NCBI GenBank assembly: GCA_963682005.1 | Contig: OY820914.1 | Span: forward strand, 3,286,001-3,350,000 | Length of the DNA: 64,000 nucleotides | Origin: CAIYUC01 sp963682005 | GTDB lineage: Bacteria > Bacteroidota > Bacteroidia > Bacteroidales > FEN-979 | Direction: 5' to 3' | Shown here: positions 18,652-27,707 of the stretch, piece by piece | Layout: the number at the start of each line of letters is the position of its first letter | How positions within the stretch are numbered: the first letter of the stretch is position 1 | Made by a program: the position numbers and the translations under genes | Notes under the pieces: model-generated | Database searches by the model: none | Told to the model about the DNA's origin: nothing | Seen by the model: only the letters and a program-made list of their open reading frames with translations

Positions 18652-18900
18652 TTAATCAGACATTTTTTTTGGAACATTGGTTTTCTCCTTATTATTTTTT
18701 TTGGCAGGAAGAACCCTATTGCTGCTCTCCGGATCAGGAATTGGGATAATATCCTTATCAGGTTCCACTGGGAGATCGATCTCTGCAAGTATTTTTTTTA
18801 TGACCTTGCTTTGCATCTTGCGTCGCAGGATAAATGGGTCAATGGATGTTTGCTCCTCATTCAGTTTTTCAGTGATAGTGTCTTCTTTTTCTTTACGCAT
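18652..18900 (-). CDS. Small charged protein of the duplicated cassette (copy A)
   Basis: 82 residues, no signal peptide, highly charged, with a Pro/Glu/Asp-rich and Lys-rich C-terminal half. Its middle reads RRKMQSKVIKKILAEIDLP, aligning with RRKEALNKVLGKLIEKINEP in the small gene at 23683-23895. The surrounding order is also the same (regulator, small gene, BNR gene). The two share little beyond that helix, but conserved position and motif argue that both are real genes. It lies 48 bp upstream of the BNR gene and is probably co-transcribed with it. I do not recognise the family. It could be a chaperone or adaptor for the secreted partner, but nothing in the sequence shows that. Confidence 0.6.
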   Translation of the reverse strand: MRKEKEDTITEKLNEEQTSIDPFILRRKMQSKVIKKILAEIDLPVEPDKDIIPIPDPESSNRVLPAKKNNKEKTNVPKKMSD

Positions 18901-19102
18901 TTTAGTTTTCGGTTAATCATTGAACAAAGATTACCTGCATTTGACCGTTGACCAAATAAACAGGCTGTACAAAAACCACATTTACAGGTTTACAGGACTG
19001 GACTTTACCCGGACAAGATGGGCTAATCCTTTTGTTTTCAGGTATTACTGGGATGCATGGATTTCGATATACCCGGAGAGGTCTTTTAGTCATTCATCGC
19101 AT

Positions 19103-19133
19103 TTTCTCAGCGTCTCAGCGACTCTGCGGTAAA
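19103..19133. repeat. Partial copy of the CGCAGAGACGC-type dispersed repeat
   Basis: TTCTCAGCGTCTCAGCGACT followed by CTGCGG resembles the right arm of the inverted repeat at 28571-28635. It lies in the 255-bp spacer between the regulator stop at 19156 and the small gene start at 18900, where I see no other gene. Confidence 0.5.
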
Positions 19134-19155
19134 AAGGGAGTGGATAAAGGAATGA

Positions 19156-20892
19156 TCAGATCTGTGACAGGAATGTGACGAGGTTGCTTTCGGAGTTGGT
19201 GAGATCGAACTTCTTACGGAGGCGGTATCTTGCTTTTTCAAGAGTTTCAGTCCGTTGGCCGGTCAGGTCAGAAATCTCCTTTGTAGACATGTTCAACCTA
19301 AGGTATGCACATAATTTCAATTCACTTTGTGAGAGATCCGGATATTTTTTCAGGAGCTTATCATAGAATTCGCTGTTCGTTTCCTTGAACCGGATGGAAA
19401 ACTCCTGCCAGAGCCTGTCGTCAGCATTCTTTTTAATCTCATAATTGAGTTTGCCGACCGCTTCTTTAACATCCGACCTGGATGGCAACTTTTCAAGCTC
19501 AGCCAGTTTCTGGCTGACTTCTGTAATAAGATCATTTTTCTTCAAAAGGGCCAGTAAGTTAATACTGAGTTCCTTGCTCTTGAATTTAAGGTCAGATTCG
19601 GCCTTTTCTTTTTCAAGAATGGTGTTTTTAATCCTGATCTTCTGACGTGAATTGAAAAGCATGGTAATGAACAACCCCGACAGAAGTCCGAGGATGATGA
19701 AGCCAAAAATGAAATAGGAACGTTGCTGCCTGATCTTTTGCTCCTTTGCAGTTTTTTCCTGGTTGTACTGAAATTCAAGTCTGAACAGCTCTTTCTGATT
19801 CTGAAGACTATATAAACTGTCATTGGCCCGGGTTCGTATAACCATGTACCTGTATGCCCCGACCGTATCATTTAGAATAAGACAGATTTTATGCAAAAGG
19901 TTTGACGACTCAAAAATTGTATGGAGCATTCCATATTTCTGGCTGATCAGAAGGGCATCATGGGCAACTATTCTGCCCTCTGCATAATCCCCTTTCTGGA
20001 AATGGTAATTACCCAATGCAGTATAGCCGTCGGCCATTAACACAGGGTTATTCAGCTTTTTAAAGATAGCGGATGCTTGTGTGAAATAATAATAGGCCGA
20101 ATCGTACTTCTTGCTATTCAGATAAATGCGGCCGATATTGAGCATGATACTGCCCTGTTGCTGAAAGTCCTCGATCTTTTCTGCCACTTTGATCGCCAAA
20201 AAGTAATTGTGCAGGGCTTTATCAATATCTTTGAGGCCTACCTGGTAAATCGCAGCCAGGTTGTTATACTGGTCGGTGACCAATGTGAGGTAATTTATTT
20301 CCAACCCGATTGCCAGTGCTTTGTTTGTGTATTCCAGGGCTTTCGCATAGCTTTGCTGGTCGATAAAATCGGCGCCTATATTTCCCAGAGTTCTTCCAAG
20401 GAGCCGCTTTTCCTTCAATTTTTCATAAAGTTTCAGGTTCTCAAAATAGAGTTTTGAACTGTTGTCGAAATCACCGATCTGGGCATATGCCACAGCCATA
20501 ATACCCCTTCCGTCAGCGATTTCCAATTGCATATTGTTTCTTGATGCTTTTTCAACAATCTGTTCCCCCGTTTCAATGGCTTCCTTTAGCAACCTCAACC
20601 TGCAATAATTCGCACCCATCATGATCATCGCTCTTACTTCGGCACTGTCGAAATCAGATAATTTTGCTATTTGCAGCGCTTGTTGAGCATATTCGAGCGA
20701 TTTATCCGGATCACGGAGTTCTTCAGCCCTGGAAATCTGGAGCAGAAGCCGTGCCTTTGCCCTGTAATCATGGGATATCCTAAGCACATATAGCAGGCTG
20801 TCGGTTTGATTATTTACTTGTCCAAAAAGAAGAGGTGTAATTATGATGGCTGAAAAGAAAAGGATCAATCTTCGTTTGGAAAATGGCCACAT
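19156..20892 (-). CDS. Membrane TPR / LuxR-like HTH regulator (copy A)
   Basis: 578 residues. Signal peptide (to FGQ, about residue 25), then a TPR array over about residues 35-360 (motifs such as AYAQIGDFDNSSKLYFENL and ALEYTNKALAIG), one transmembrane helix at about 395-415 (FIFGFIILGLLSGLFI), a coiled coil, and a C-terminal helix-turn-helix with LSQSELKLCAYLRLNMSTKE and KARYRLRKKFDL. This is the Bacteroidetes class of membrane-spanning TPR transcription factors, with periplasmic TPRs and a cytoplasmic DNA-binding domain. It lies upstream of the small gene and BNR gene on the same strand, so it probably controls them. A paralogue with the same layout is at 24067-25803. A TATCTTTG -7 box lies 26 bp upstream. 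Confidence 0.85.
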   Translation of the reverse strand: MWPFSKRRLILFFSAIIITPLLFGQVNNQTDSLLYVLRISHDYRAKARLLLQISRAEELRDPDKSLEYAQQALQIAKLSDFDSAEVRAMIMMGANYCRLRLLKEAIETGEQIVEKASRNNMQLEIADGRGIMAVAYAQIGDFDNSSKLYFENLKLYEKLKEKRLLGRTLGNIGADFIDQQSYAKALEYTNKALAIGLEINYLTLVTDQYNNLAAIYQVGLKDIDKALHNYFLAIKVAEKIEDFQQQGSIMLNIGRIYLNSKKYDSAYYYFTQASAIFKKLNNPVLMADGYTALGNYHFQKGDYAEGRIVAHDALLISQKYGMLHTIFESSNLLHKICLILNDTVGAYRYMVIRTRANDSLYSLQNQKELFRLEFQYNQEKTAKEQKIRQQRSYFIFGFIILGLLSGLFITMLFNSRQKIRIKNTILEKEKAESDLKFKSKELSINLLALLKKNDLITEVSQKLAELEKLPSRSDVKEAVGKLNYEIKKNADDRLWQEFSIRFKETNSEFYDKLLKKYPDLSQSELKLCAYLRLNMSTKEISDLTGQRTETLEKARYRLRKKFDLTNSESNLVTFLSQI

Positions 20893-20917
20893 GAAATTTT
20901 TCTTTGCTTGGAACTGA

Positions 20918-20925
20918 CAAAGATA
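20918..20925 (-). promoter_or_regulatory. -7 box for regulator copy A
   Basis: TATCTTTG on the minus strand, 26 bp before the ATG at 20892. No good TTTG lies at the -33 distance. Confidence 0.45.
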
Positions 20926-20961
20926 GGGGAATTTCCAAGGCAGGATAGGAGGTCGGGGAAA

Positions 20962-20993
20962 AAAGAGGCTGACTCAATATCTGAGCCAGCCTT
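20962..20993 (-). terminator. Intrinsic terminator after BNR gene copy B
   Basis: On the minus strand, AGGCTGGCTCAG pairs with CTGAGTCAGCCT-like sequence (one mismatch, loop ATAT), followed by CTCTTTTTT. It lies downstream of the BNR gene ending at 21080 and upstream of the regulator at 20892, so it separates the two cassette copies. Confidence 0.7.
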
Positions 20994-21029
20994 ACCGATC
21001 AATTAATAATCAATCCACCATTAACCAAA

Positions 21030-21079
21030 ATAGTCTTTCTTTTTATTATTTCATTAGTTCATTGTTTCATTAGATCATT
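21030..21079. repeat. 3'-flanking repeat, copy B
   Basis: Same 50-bp sequence as 15491-15540, with two mismatches, directly after the stop of the second BNR gene. Confidence 0.85.
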
Positions 21080-23641
21080 CTATTTCTTCTTCCCCGGATT
21101 CGGCGGGGTGATCATTCCGGCTGCACTTTGCATATTATTGAATACAATGGCCATGTCGAATATATCCACAAAGGCATCGCCGGTCACATCTTCAGCCATA
21201 TAGCCGAATGATCCGCCCTGGGAGGAATTGAATACGGCGTTATTGTCGAAAATGTCTATATACCCGTCCTGCTGGCCTGACAGACTTGTGACATCCCCTG
21301 AGAAAAAAGCGTATGGACCGCTTTCAGCCATTCCTTTCTGATTATTTCCGAAAGCCTGCGAGGCAGCTGTTGTGAAGTTGTAATTGATGTTAGCTCCTGC
21401 AAATGAAACCGGTGCGGCACTCCAAGTCTCAACACTGTTCCGCTGGCGGATCACCAGGTAGAGATCGCCGGTCATTGAATTGGGTACTGTCACGGAAACC
21501 GTTCCGTCTCTCTGAACCGGAGCCCCGAAGGCTTTGAATACGGTTTCCCAGGGATCGGTTGGGTTTGCAAGCATAACCGTCAGGGTGTCGGCAATGGTTC
21601 CAGCAAACTTGTCAAAGGTTACAGCTCCGTCGGTGCAGTCCTGGGCTTTGTTCATAAGACCCGTGGAGGAAGAATAAAGGCCTTCGATGTTTAAAACCAG
21701 ATTGAGCGTCTTCTGGCCTGAAGGTGTGAGATCATATGAATAAACCGATTGTCCGTAAGTGCCTGCAAAAAGCTTGTTGTTATACTTATAAAGTGAATAG
21801 ACCTCGGGGGTTGACGGGAAAGTCTGGTTCATGCTGGTCCAGGTTGTTCCCCAGTCTGTTGAAAAGTAAACTCCTCCATCCGAGGTCCCGCTGGCTGAAC
21901 CGCCTGCATAGAGTGTATCGGTAGTCAGTATCAGGGCATTGACGGTTGAAAGTCCGCTTCCGGAAAATACATTTGTCCAGGTGGTTCCGTTATTGGTGGA
22001 ACGGACGACACCATTGGTCGTTCCTGCAAGGATGGTGTCGCCTTTCAACACCAGTGACCTGATCGAAATATAGCCAGGACTTCCCACACCTCCGTTTGCT
22101 GCGACCCAGTTGGTCCCGTCATTGGCGGAACGAAATACTCCGTTCGTTGTCCCTGCATATATCTTGCTTCCATTCGCTGCCAGCGCCCGGATAGATTTTT
22201 GTCCGGTCGTAGTGAGCCCTGTATTGATGGTAGTCCATGTCGTACCGTTGTTCGATGATCGTCGGACCCCCTGGTTCGAGGTGCCGGCAAAGATATAGGT
22301 GGAGTTGGAAGTGAGTGCATACACTGGGTAGCCGATCGAAGCAGTGGCGCTCCATGTATGGCCTGTATCGGATGAGAGGTAAACCCCGCTCGTATAAATC
22401 CCGGCAAAGACCTTAGAGTTGGCAGCCATCATAGATAGAACCTGATAATTGGTTGTGGTGCCGGCCAGGTAGTTCTTTAACCATGTTGCACCGTTATCGC
22501 CTGATTTGTATATTCCTGAATAATACCTTGAACCCGAGAAAAGGGTCGTGCCGAGCGAAGTAAAGGCCATCCCGTTCAGGCCTGACAATCCCGTGGAAGC
22601 GGAAGTCCATGATGTACCCCCGTCAAGAGATCTCAAAACTCCTCCTCCATTGGTAGAAATCCCGTAATTTCCGATATGGCCGGCAAATACGGTTTCGCCG
22701 AAATTCAACAGAGCCTGTACATAGTATGAGCTCATTGTTGGTAAATTTACCCAGTTACTTCCGTTGTCAACGGATTTATACGTTCTCGGACCTTCTGATC
22801 CGTCGTATGTGCTTGCATACAACACAGATCCGTCAGCTGATATGGCCCCGTTTGCGGCCCCGTTCGGGGTCGTAACCCCGTTAAGGATCGCAACCCAGAA
22901 TTCACCGTTTACCGGTGACCAGTAATACCCATGGGATGTCCTGGCAAAGAGGTTACTGTTGCTGGATATCATCTCGTAGATGACACAACCCGACGGAAAG
23001 CCGGTCGTGAACAGACTCCACGTGGCACCTTGATCTGCCGAGCGGAAAATTCCATTCTGCTGTAGTCCGGATGTTCCACCTGCAAACAGGTATTCTCCGA
23101 TCGAACAAATGGAGTAAATCTGTCTGAACAGGGACGAATCCTCATTATAAGCACTGAAAATACTGACCCAGGTATCCCCGTTATCTGATGACCGGAAAAT
23201 TCCGTTCTGGTATGTTGATGTATAAATATAGGCGCTGGTTTTTGCAAACCCGGTAATATAAAGATCTGTAAAATATCCCGTCGGACTTACCTCGATCCCG
23301 TTGTTTTTCGGGACCCATGTATTTCCGTTATCGTTGGACCTGAAAACACCTTTTCCGGTCAATGACCAGTAACTGGTCCCTGCGAATAGAAACGTATCTT
23401 TATTCATGAACTTTGTTACGGAAACACCGGCCGGAAGCCCATTACATAATGGCATCCATGTATCTCCATTGTTTGATGAACGAAAAACCCCGCCGTATTG
23501 TGATCCGGCAAATAAGTCGTCTCCAACTTTTGCCAGGCATCTGTAGTCGCCGCCATCCATGCCAGAACCCTGGGTCCATTGAGCATTTGAAACGATAGTC
23601 ATGCAAACGAATGTGAATAAAAGTAAAATTGATCTTTTCAT
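21080..23641 (-). CDS. Secreted BNR-repeat protein with dockerin-like C-terminus (copy B)
   Basis: 853 residues from the ATG at 23641 (an ATG two codons upstream, at 23647, is equally possible). Signal peptide to SNAQ. Residues about 25-635 are Asp-box propeller blades (GVFRSNDNGNTW, GIFRSSDNGDTW, GVRRSSNNGTTW). Unlike copy A there is no PKD-like pair; the propeller runs straight into the shared 210-residue C-terminal module (QDCTDGAVTFDKFAG; QDGYIDIFDNN; GDAFVDIFDMA; tail PNPGKKK). The last 33 residues are identical to copy A. It lies 41 bp downstream of the small gene at 23683 and is closed by a terminator at 20962-20993. The ligand is unknown; location outside the cytoplasm is inferred from the signal peptide. 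Confidence 0.8.
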   Translation of the reverse strand: MKRSILLLFTFVCMTIVSNAQWTQGSGMDGGDYRCLAKVGDDLFAGSQYGGVFRSSNNGDTWMPLCNGLPAGVSVTKFMNKDTFLFAGTSYWSLTGKGVFRSNDNGNTWVPKNNGIEVSPTGYFTDLYITGFAKTSAYIYTSTYQNGIFRSSDNGDTWVSIFSAYNEDSSLFRQIYSICSIGEYLFAGGTSGLQQNGIFRSADQGATWSLFTTGFPSGCVIYEMISSNSNLFARTSHGYYWSPVNGEFWVAILNGVTTPNGAANGAISADGSVLYASTYDGSEGPRTYKSVDNGSNWVNLPTMSSYYVQALLNFGETVFAGHIGNYGISTNGGGVLRSLDGGTSWTSASTGLSGLNGMAFTSLGTTLFSGSRYYSGIYKSGDNGATWLKNYLAGTTTNYQVLSMMAANSKVFAGIYTSGVYLSSDTGHTWSATASIGYPVYALTSNSTYIFAGTSNQGVRRSSNNGTTWTTINTGLTTTGQKSIRALAANGSKIYAGTTNGVFRSANDGTNWVAANGGVGSPGYISIRSLVLKGDTILAGTTNGVVRSTNNGTTWTNVFSGSGLSTVNALILTTDTLYAGGSASGTSDGGVYFSTDWGTTWTSMNQTFPSTPEVYSLYKYNNKLFAGTYGQSVYSYDLTPSGQKTLNLVLNIEGLYSSSTGLMNKAQDCTDGAVTFDKFAGTIADTLTVMLANPTDPWETVFKAFGAPVQRDGTVSVTVPNSMTGDLYLVIRQRNSVETWSAAPVSFAGANINYNFTTAASQAFGNNQKGMAESGPYAFFSGDVTSLSGQQDGYIDIFDNNAVFNSSQGGSFGYMAEDVTGDAFVDIFDMAIVFNNMQSAAGMITPPNPGKKK

Positions 23642-23682
23642 CGTCATTTGTTTTAAATGGTTACAGTAATATAATTTCCGGG

Positions 23683-23895
23683 TTATTTCTTTTTTGAAAT
23701 TTTCTTTACAGTCTTTGAGTCAGGCGGTTCATTGATTTTTTCAATGAGCTTACCCAATACTTTGTTAAGTGCTTCTTTTCTCCGGGTCACTTCTTTGATC
23801 TCCGATTCGACTCCAGGCTGATTGGTTACTGATTGTGATGAAAACTGATCAGTGTCAGCTGGGGGCATTGTCTTCTTATGCTTAGCATGATTCAT
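23683..23895 (-). CDS. Small charged protein of the duplicated cassette (copy B)
   Basis: 70 residues, no signal peptide, Lys-rich ends (C-terminus KKISKKK), disordered-looking N-terminal third with Ser/Gln. The middle helix RRKEALNKVLGKLIEKINEP corresponds to the helix in the small gene at 18652-18900. It sits between a TPR/HTH regulator and a BNR gene, 41 bp from the latter, as in copy A. It is not recognised as a known family. The matched position and motif in both copies are the main evidence that it is translated. Confidence 0.6.
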   Translation of the reverse strand: MNHAKHKKTMPPADTDQFSSQSVTNQPGVESEIKEVTRRKEALNKVLGKLIEKINEPPDSKTVKKISKKK

Positions 23896-24066
23896 ATAAC
23901 CGGAGTTTTAAATGAGGTGCAAATATTGTTGCAAGAAAAGGCAATCTCCAAATAAAGAGCCTCCACAAAAGATCATTCATGCCCTTGTTTTGCCTCCTGA
24001 AAACCTCCTTTTTAGCCATAATACCTCCAGGTAATAATCAGGGAATCAGCTGAAAGGGAATTTTGA

Positions 24067-25803
24067 TCAGATCTGGGAGAGAAATGCGACAAGGTTGCTG
24101 TCGGAACCTGTAATGCCAAGCTTCTTTCTTAACCGGTATCGTGCATTTTCAAGGGAGTGAATTTGCTGACCGGTTATTTCTGCAATTTCCTTTGAAGTCA
24201 TGTTCAGTCGGAGGTAGGCACACAATTTCAATTCATTCTGGGTCAGATCCGGGAATCTGGTAAATAATTTATCATAAAAATCCTTGTTGATCTGGTTAAA
24301 CCTGAGGGCGAATTCTTTCCAGATCTTCTCATCCGAGGTTTTCCTGAGCTCCTTATTCAACTTGACGATTGCACCCGGAAGTTCGTCGCGGGGAACTTTT
24401 TTTTCGATCACCAGTAATTTCTTTGAAACCTCCGCCAGGATCTCATTTTTTTTCATGAGAGCCATTAGGTTGATGGTCAATTCTTTGGTTTTGAAATCAA
24501 GATCAGCAGTAATTTTTTGTTTTTCAAGAACTGCGTTTTTTATTTTAATCCGTTGACGGGAGTATGTCAGGAAAATAATGATGATACCTGATAAAAGACC
24601 AAGGATCAGGAATCCCATGATGAAATTGCTGCGCTGCTGTTTGAGTTTCCTTGCCTTGTCCTGCTTTTCGTAATTATACTGATATTCAAGCTTTATTAAA
24701 GTTTTCTGACTTTGCATCATTTGAAGGGTGTCCCTGATGCGGAAATTCATTAATGAATATTTATAGGCGTTGGCTGTATCTTTTTTTGCAACATAGATAT
24801 CATGCAGGATGTCTGTTGCTTCGGCGATGATCTCTTTGGAGTTGAATGAGACCCCGATATTCAATGCATGCATCGAATATTCAATGCTTTTGTTGAGATC
24901 ATGGATGTCGAAGTAGTACTTACCGAGTGCAATTTCCCCATTGGCAATCCGGATCTGATTGCCTGATTCTTCAAATATTTTGCGGGCATTCTCAAAATAC
25001 CGAAGAGCACTGTCGTTTTTCTGTAAGCGGAAAAAACAGTAACCCAGGTTAAGAAGGTTGATACCCATCTGCATTTTATCCCCAAGTTCCAAATTTACTC
25101 TGTAAGCCTTTTTGTAATAACCCATGGCTTTTTCATAGTCCTTGTAACTTGCAAAATAAACGCCTGCGATATTGTTGAACTGGAAGGCAATTCCCGGCTT
25201 GTCGTTTATTTCCTTTGCAATATTCAATGCCTCATTCATATAATCCAGGGCCTTTTTATAGTTCTTCTGGCTGTGCATATCCGCCGCTATATTTCCAAGG
25301 GTGATACCTACCTCTTTTTTATTACCAACCTGTTCAAACAATTCAAGAGACCTGAAATTGAATTTTGCACTATTGTCAAAATCACCGAGGTCAGCATAGA
25401 TGATCCCGATCACACCATTTGCAATGGCCTCTTCATTGGTCATGCCGGATTTTTGTGACAGTTTTATGGCGGATTCAAGTGATTCCATAGCATGGCTGAA
25501 ATCGTTGAGTTGAAGGTAAGATCTGCCATTCTGGAGCAGTGCATTAACTTTTCCCTGGATGTCATCATACTGTTCAGCGACCGCATAAGCTCGTTTTGAG
25601 TACTTCAAAGCGGAATCAGCATTGTACATTTCAAATTCACCTGAAATTTTCAGAAGGGTTTTTCCTGTCCGGTCAACCGGGATCCCGGAGATCAGTGTCT
25701 GGTGCAGGCTGTCAATTCGCTCATAATCCTGCCCTTTAGCTATGGAAAAGCAAATCATATCGATACACAAAGCAATTGCAAAAAGACAGAAAATTTTATT
25801 CAT
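24067..25803 (-). CDS. Membrane TPR / LuxR-like HTH regulator (copy B)
   Basis: 578 residues from the ATG at 25803; a longer frame begins at 25833 but would overlap the -7 box. Signal peptide to AKGQ, TPR array (YADLGDFDNSAKFNFRSLEL, ALDYMNEALNIAKE, AMGYYKKAYRVN), a transmembrane helix (FIMGFLILGLLSGIIIIFL) at about residue 395, a coiled coil (LEKQKITADLDFKTKELT) and a C-terminal HTH with LTQNELKLCAYLRLNMTSKE and NARYRLRKKLGI. It is paralogous to the gene at 19156 over its full length and has the same residue count. It precedes small and BNR genes on the same strand. It is divergent from the phosphate porin; no functional link is implied. Confidence 0.85.
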   Translation of the reverse strand: MNKIFCLFAIALCIDMICFSIAKGQDYERIDSLHQTLISGIPVDRTGKTLLKISGEFEMYNADSALKYSKRAYAVAEQYDDIQGKVNALLQNGRSYLQLNDFSHAMESLESAIKLSQKSGMTNEEAIANGVIGIIYADLGDFDNSAKFNFRSLELFEQVGNKKEVGITLGNIAADMHSQKNYKKALDYMNEALNIAKEINDKPGIAFQFNNIAGVYFASYKDYEKAMGYYKKAYRVNLELGDKMQMGINLLNLGYCFFRLQKNDSALRYFENARKIFEESGNQIRIANGEIALGKYYFDIHDLNKSIEYSMHALNIGVSFNSKEIIAEATDILHDIYVAKKDTANAYKYSLMNFRIRDTLQMMQSQKTLIKLEYQYNYEKQDKARKLKQQRSNFIMGFLILGLLSGIIIIFLTYSRQRIKIKNAVLEKQKITADLDFKTKELTINLMALMKKNEILAEVSKKLLVIEKKVPRDELPGAIVKLNKELRKTSDEKIWKEFALRFNQINKDFYDKLFTRFPDLTQNELKLCAYLRLNMTSKEIAEITGQQIHSLENARYRLRKKLGITGSDSNLVAFLSQI

Positions 25804-25830
25804 TTTCAGTTGGAAGTGGAAGCAACACTG

Positions 25831-25838
25831 CAAAAATA
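25831..25838 (-). promoter_or_regulatory. -7 box for regulator copy B
   Basis: TATTTTTG on the minus strand, 28 bp upstream of the ATG at 25803. Spacing is nearly the same as for copy A. It argues for the shorter start. Confidence 0.4.
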
Positions 25839-25948
25839 GATTTTATCCCGATCCCCCGGGGAGGAACAGAAGGGAAAATTGTGCCTAAGTAAAATCCAAA
25901 GTGTCAAAATGATTTTGGATTTAAGATTTTGTATTATAGATTTGCAGA

Positions 25949-25992
25949 GTTAACAATTAGTTAACAATCAATTCATTTGCCCTTAACATAAC
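25949..25992 (+). promoter_or_regulatory. Pho-box-like operator, three half-sites in 11-bp phase
   Basis: GTTAACAATTA (25949-25959) is followed directly by GTTAACAATCA (25960-25970), and CTTAACATAAC (25982-25992) starts exactly 22 bp further on. PhoB binds 11-bp direct repeats, and the array ends 16 bp before the -7 box of the phosphate porin, where an activator replacing the -33 contact would sit. Confidence 0.65.
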
Positions 25993-26008
25993 ACAGAGAA
26001 TAGCAGGT

Positions 26009-26016
26009 TACTTTTG
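26009..26016 (+). promoter_or_regulatory. -7 box for the phosphate porin
   Basis: TACTTTTG, 20 bp before the ATG at 26036 and just downstream of the 11-bp-phased repeats. It lacks a TTTG at -33, as expected for an activator-dependent promoter. Confidence 0.6.
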
Positions 26017-26035
26017 CTAAACCAAATTTAACCCC

Positions 26036-27595
26036 ATGAAAAAAATTAAACACCCTATGCTAATTCCGGCCATTGCTCTCCTGTTTGCAATGACAACTCC
26101 AAAGCCGGTGTCAGCTCAATCCGCTACCGATACCCTCGCTCCGCAGGTAATCACACTGAAGGATAAAATTTCCGGAGTCGAAGAACGGATTTCGACAGCG
26201 GAGGCCAGCCTCGACAAACTGACAAAGATCAAATTGTCCGGATACATCCAGGCACAATGGGTCCATTATGAAGCCGCGAATACTTACCCGGCGAATTTAT
26301 TCCAGGTGCGCCGTGCAAGGCTCAAGGTCGTTTATGAGCCGGTCCAGGGCATTGTTTTCGTTCTCCAGCCGGATTTTGCACCAGGCAATATCACCATAAA
26401 GGACGCTTATGCAATTGCAAATGACAGATGGCTGAAGACTTTTTCACTCTGGGCAGGGAAATTCAACAGACCCAACTATGAAGTTGAATATTCTTCCAGT
26501 AGCCGTGAGCTTCCGGAACGTTCCCGGGTGATCCGGGCCATTTATCCCGATGAACGTGCCATCGGAGCAAAACTCGAAATCGCCCCGCCCAGGATCCCCC
26601 TGAAAATTCAATTTGCGATCTTCAATGGAAATGACGGCGTTTCGGTCAATAACCCGACGTTCAATTACGGAACATTGTCATATGACAACAATGTAACGAT
26701 CGGACAGAATACCGATTTTGACAACTACAAGGACCTGATGCTCCGCGCCACCTATGCGTTCAGGCTGGGAAACCTTGGTGGACTGACGGTCGGAGCCCAT
26801 GGCTATTACGGGCAGATCAAGGCCAACAGCACGGACCTGCTGAACTCTGACTACACGTATGACAAATCACTGAGCACGAACGGGAATACCGGTAAAGGCG
26901 TCCCGAAACAATGGGTCGGTTTTGAAGCACAGCTCTACCTCGATATCCTTGGTGGCATGGCCCTGAAAGGGGAATACATCTTCGGAGTGAACTCAACACC
27001 CGGGTTCAATATAAGTACAAAGGATGCTACAAGTTCAACATCTTACAAGAATGATACTTTGTCAATAACCAATACTGCCCTGACTTCAGTTTACAATGCT
27101 CCGGCCATAAGCAGAAAATTCGACGGTTATTATATTTACCTTGTCAAAAATATCGGGAAACGTCATCAGGTTGCAGTACGGTACGATTATTACAATCCAA
27201 ACACGTCATTGGCAGCAGACCAGGTTGGAACGGCAAAATGGGATGCCAAAAAACCGGATGTCGTTTCCAACAACATCACCTATGTCGGAACCAGCCCGGT
27301 CATAGCAGCCAATACCCAGTCGAAAACAACGACCGTTAACAAACTCACCTCGGGTACTGCTGATATTCCTTATGGAACCTGGACACTGGGCTACACTTAT
27401 TTCTTCGATGAAAACATCAAATTCATGATCGCCTATGAAATGCCAATGAACAGAAAGGTGGGGATCGTGGATCCGAACACCAACGTCGGAAACGTTAAGG
27501 CGAACTATTCAGTTAATAATACCCCCGGAACCTACGATTACAGTAAATTGATAAAACAAAATACCCTGACCTTGAGGATGCAGGTGAAGTTTTAA
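26036..27595 (+). CDS. Phosphate-selective porin (OprO/OprP-type)
   Basis: Predicted outer-membrane channel for phosphate or polyphosphate; 519 residues. Signal peptide to about residue 28 (VSAQS), then a short coiled coil (KISGVEERISTAEASLDKL), then a 16-strand-type barrel opening with LSGYIQAQW and FQVRRARLKVVYEP, the porin O/P signature region, and ending in the aromatic/phenylalanine strand TLRMQVKF. Its position at the head of pstS-pstC-pstA-pstB-phoU and behind a Pho-box-like site indicates control by PhoB and a role in phosphate uptake. A clover-shaped repeat begins one base after the stop codon. Confidence 0.9.
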   Translation: MKKIKHPMLIPAIALLFAMTTPKPVSAQSATDTLAPQVITLKDKISGVEERISTAEASLDKLTKIKLSGYIQAQWVHYEAANTYPANLFQVRRARLKVVYEPVQGIVFVLQPDFAPGNITIKDAYAIANDRWLKTFSLWAGKFNRPNYEVEYSSSSRELPERSRVIRAIYPDERAIGAKLEIAPPRIPLKIQFAIFNGNDGVSVNNPTFNYGTLSYDNNVTIGQNTDFDNYKDLMLRATYAFRLGNLGGLTVGAHGYYGQIKANSTDLLNSDYTYDKSLSTNGNTGKGVPKQWVGFEAQLYLDILGGMALKGEYIFGVNSTPGFNISTKDATSSTSYKNDTLSITNTALTSVYNAPAISRKFDGYYIYLVKNIGKRHQVAVRYDYYNPNTSLAADQVGTAKWDAKKPDVVSNNITYVGTSPVIAANTQSKTTTVNKLTSGTADIPYGTWTLGYTYFFDENIKFMIAYEMPMNRKVGIVDPNTNVGNVKANYSVNNTPGTYDYSKLIKQNTLTLRMQVKF

Positions 27596-27662
27596 CGTAC
27601 CCACCTCGACCTTCGCTCTCCCCCTCCCTACCAGTAGGGAGGGGATCAGAGGGGTGGGTACG
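27596..27662 (+). repeat. Clover-shaped dispersed repeat, copy 1
   Basis: GTACCCACC...GGGGTGGGTAC outer arms enclose CCCTCCCTACCAGTAGGGAG as a long hairpin. The small first arm is degenerate here (GACCTTCGCTC). It lies between the porin and pstS. Confidence 0.8.
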
Positions 27663-27707
27663 GCGAAAAAAACAATTAGTTGAAAAGATTAATTAAAATC
27701 ACAAAAT

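Noticed and set aside
15541..23641. The two BNR proteins as sialidases
   Set aside because: Asp-box blades are present, but no catalytic Arg triad, Tyr/Glu pair or N-terminal RIP motif could be placed, so enzymatic activity is not supported.
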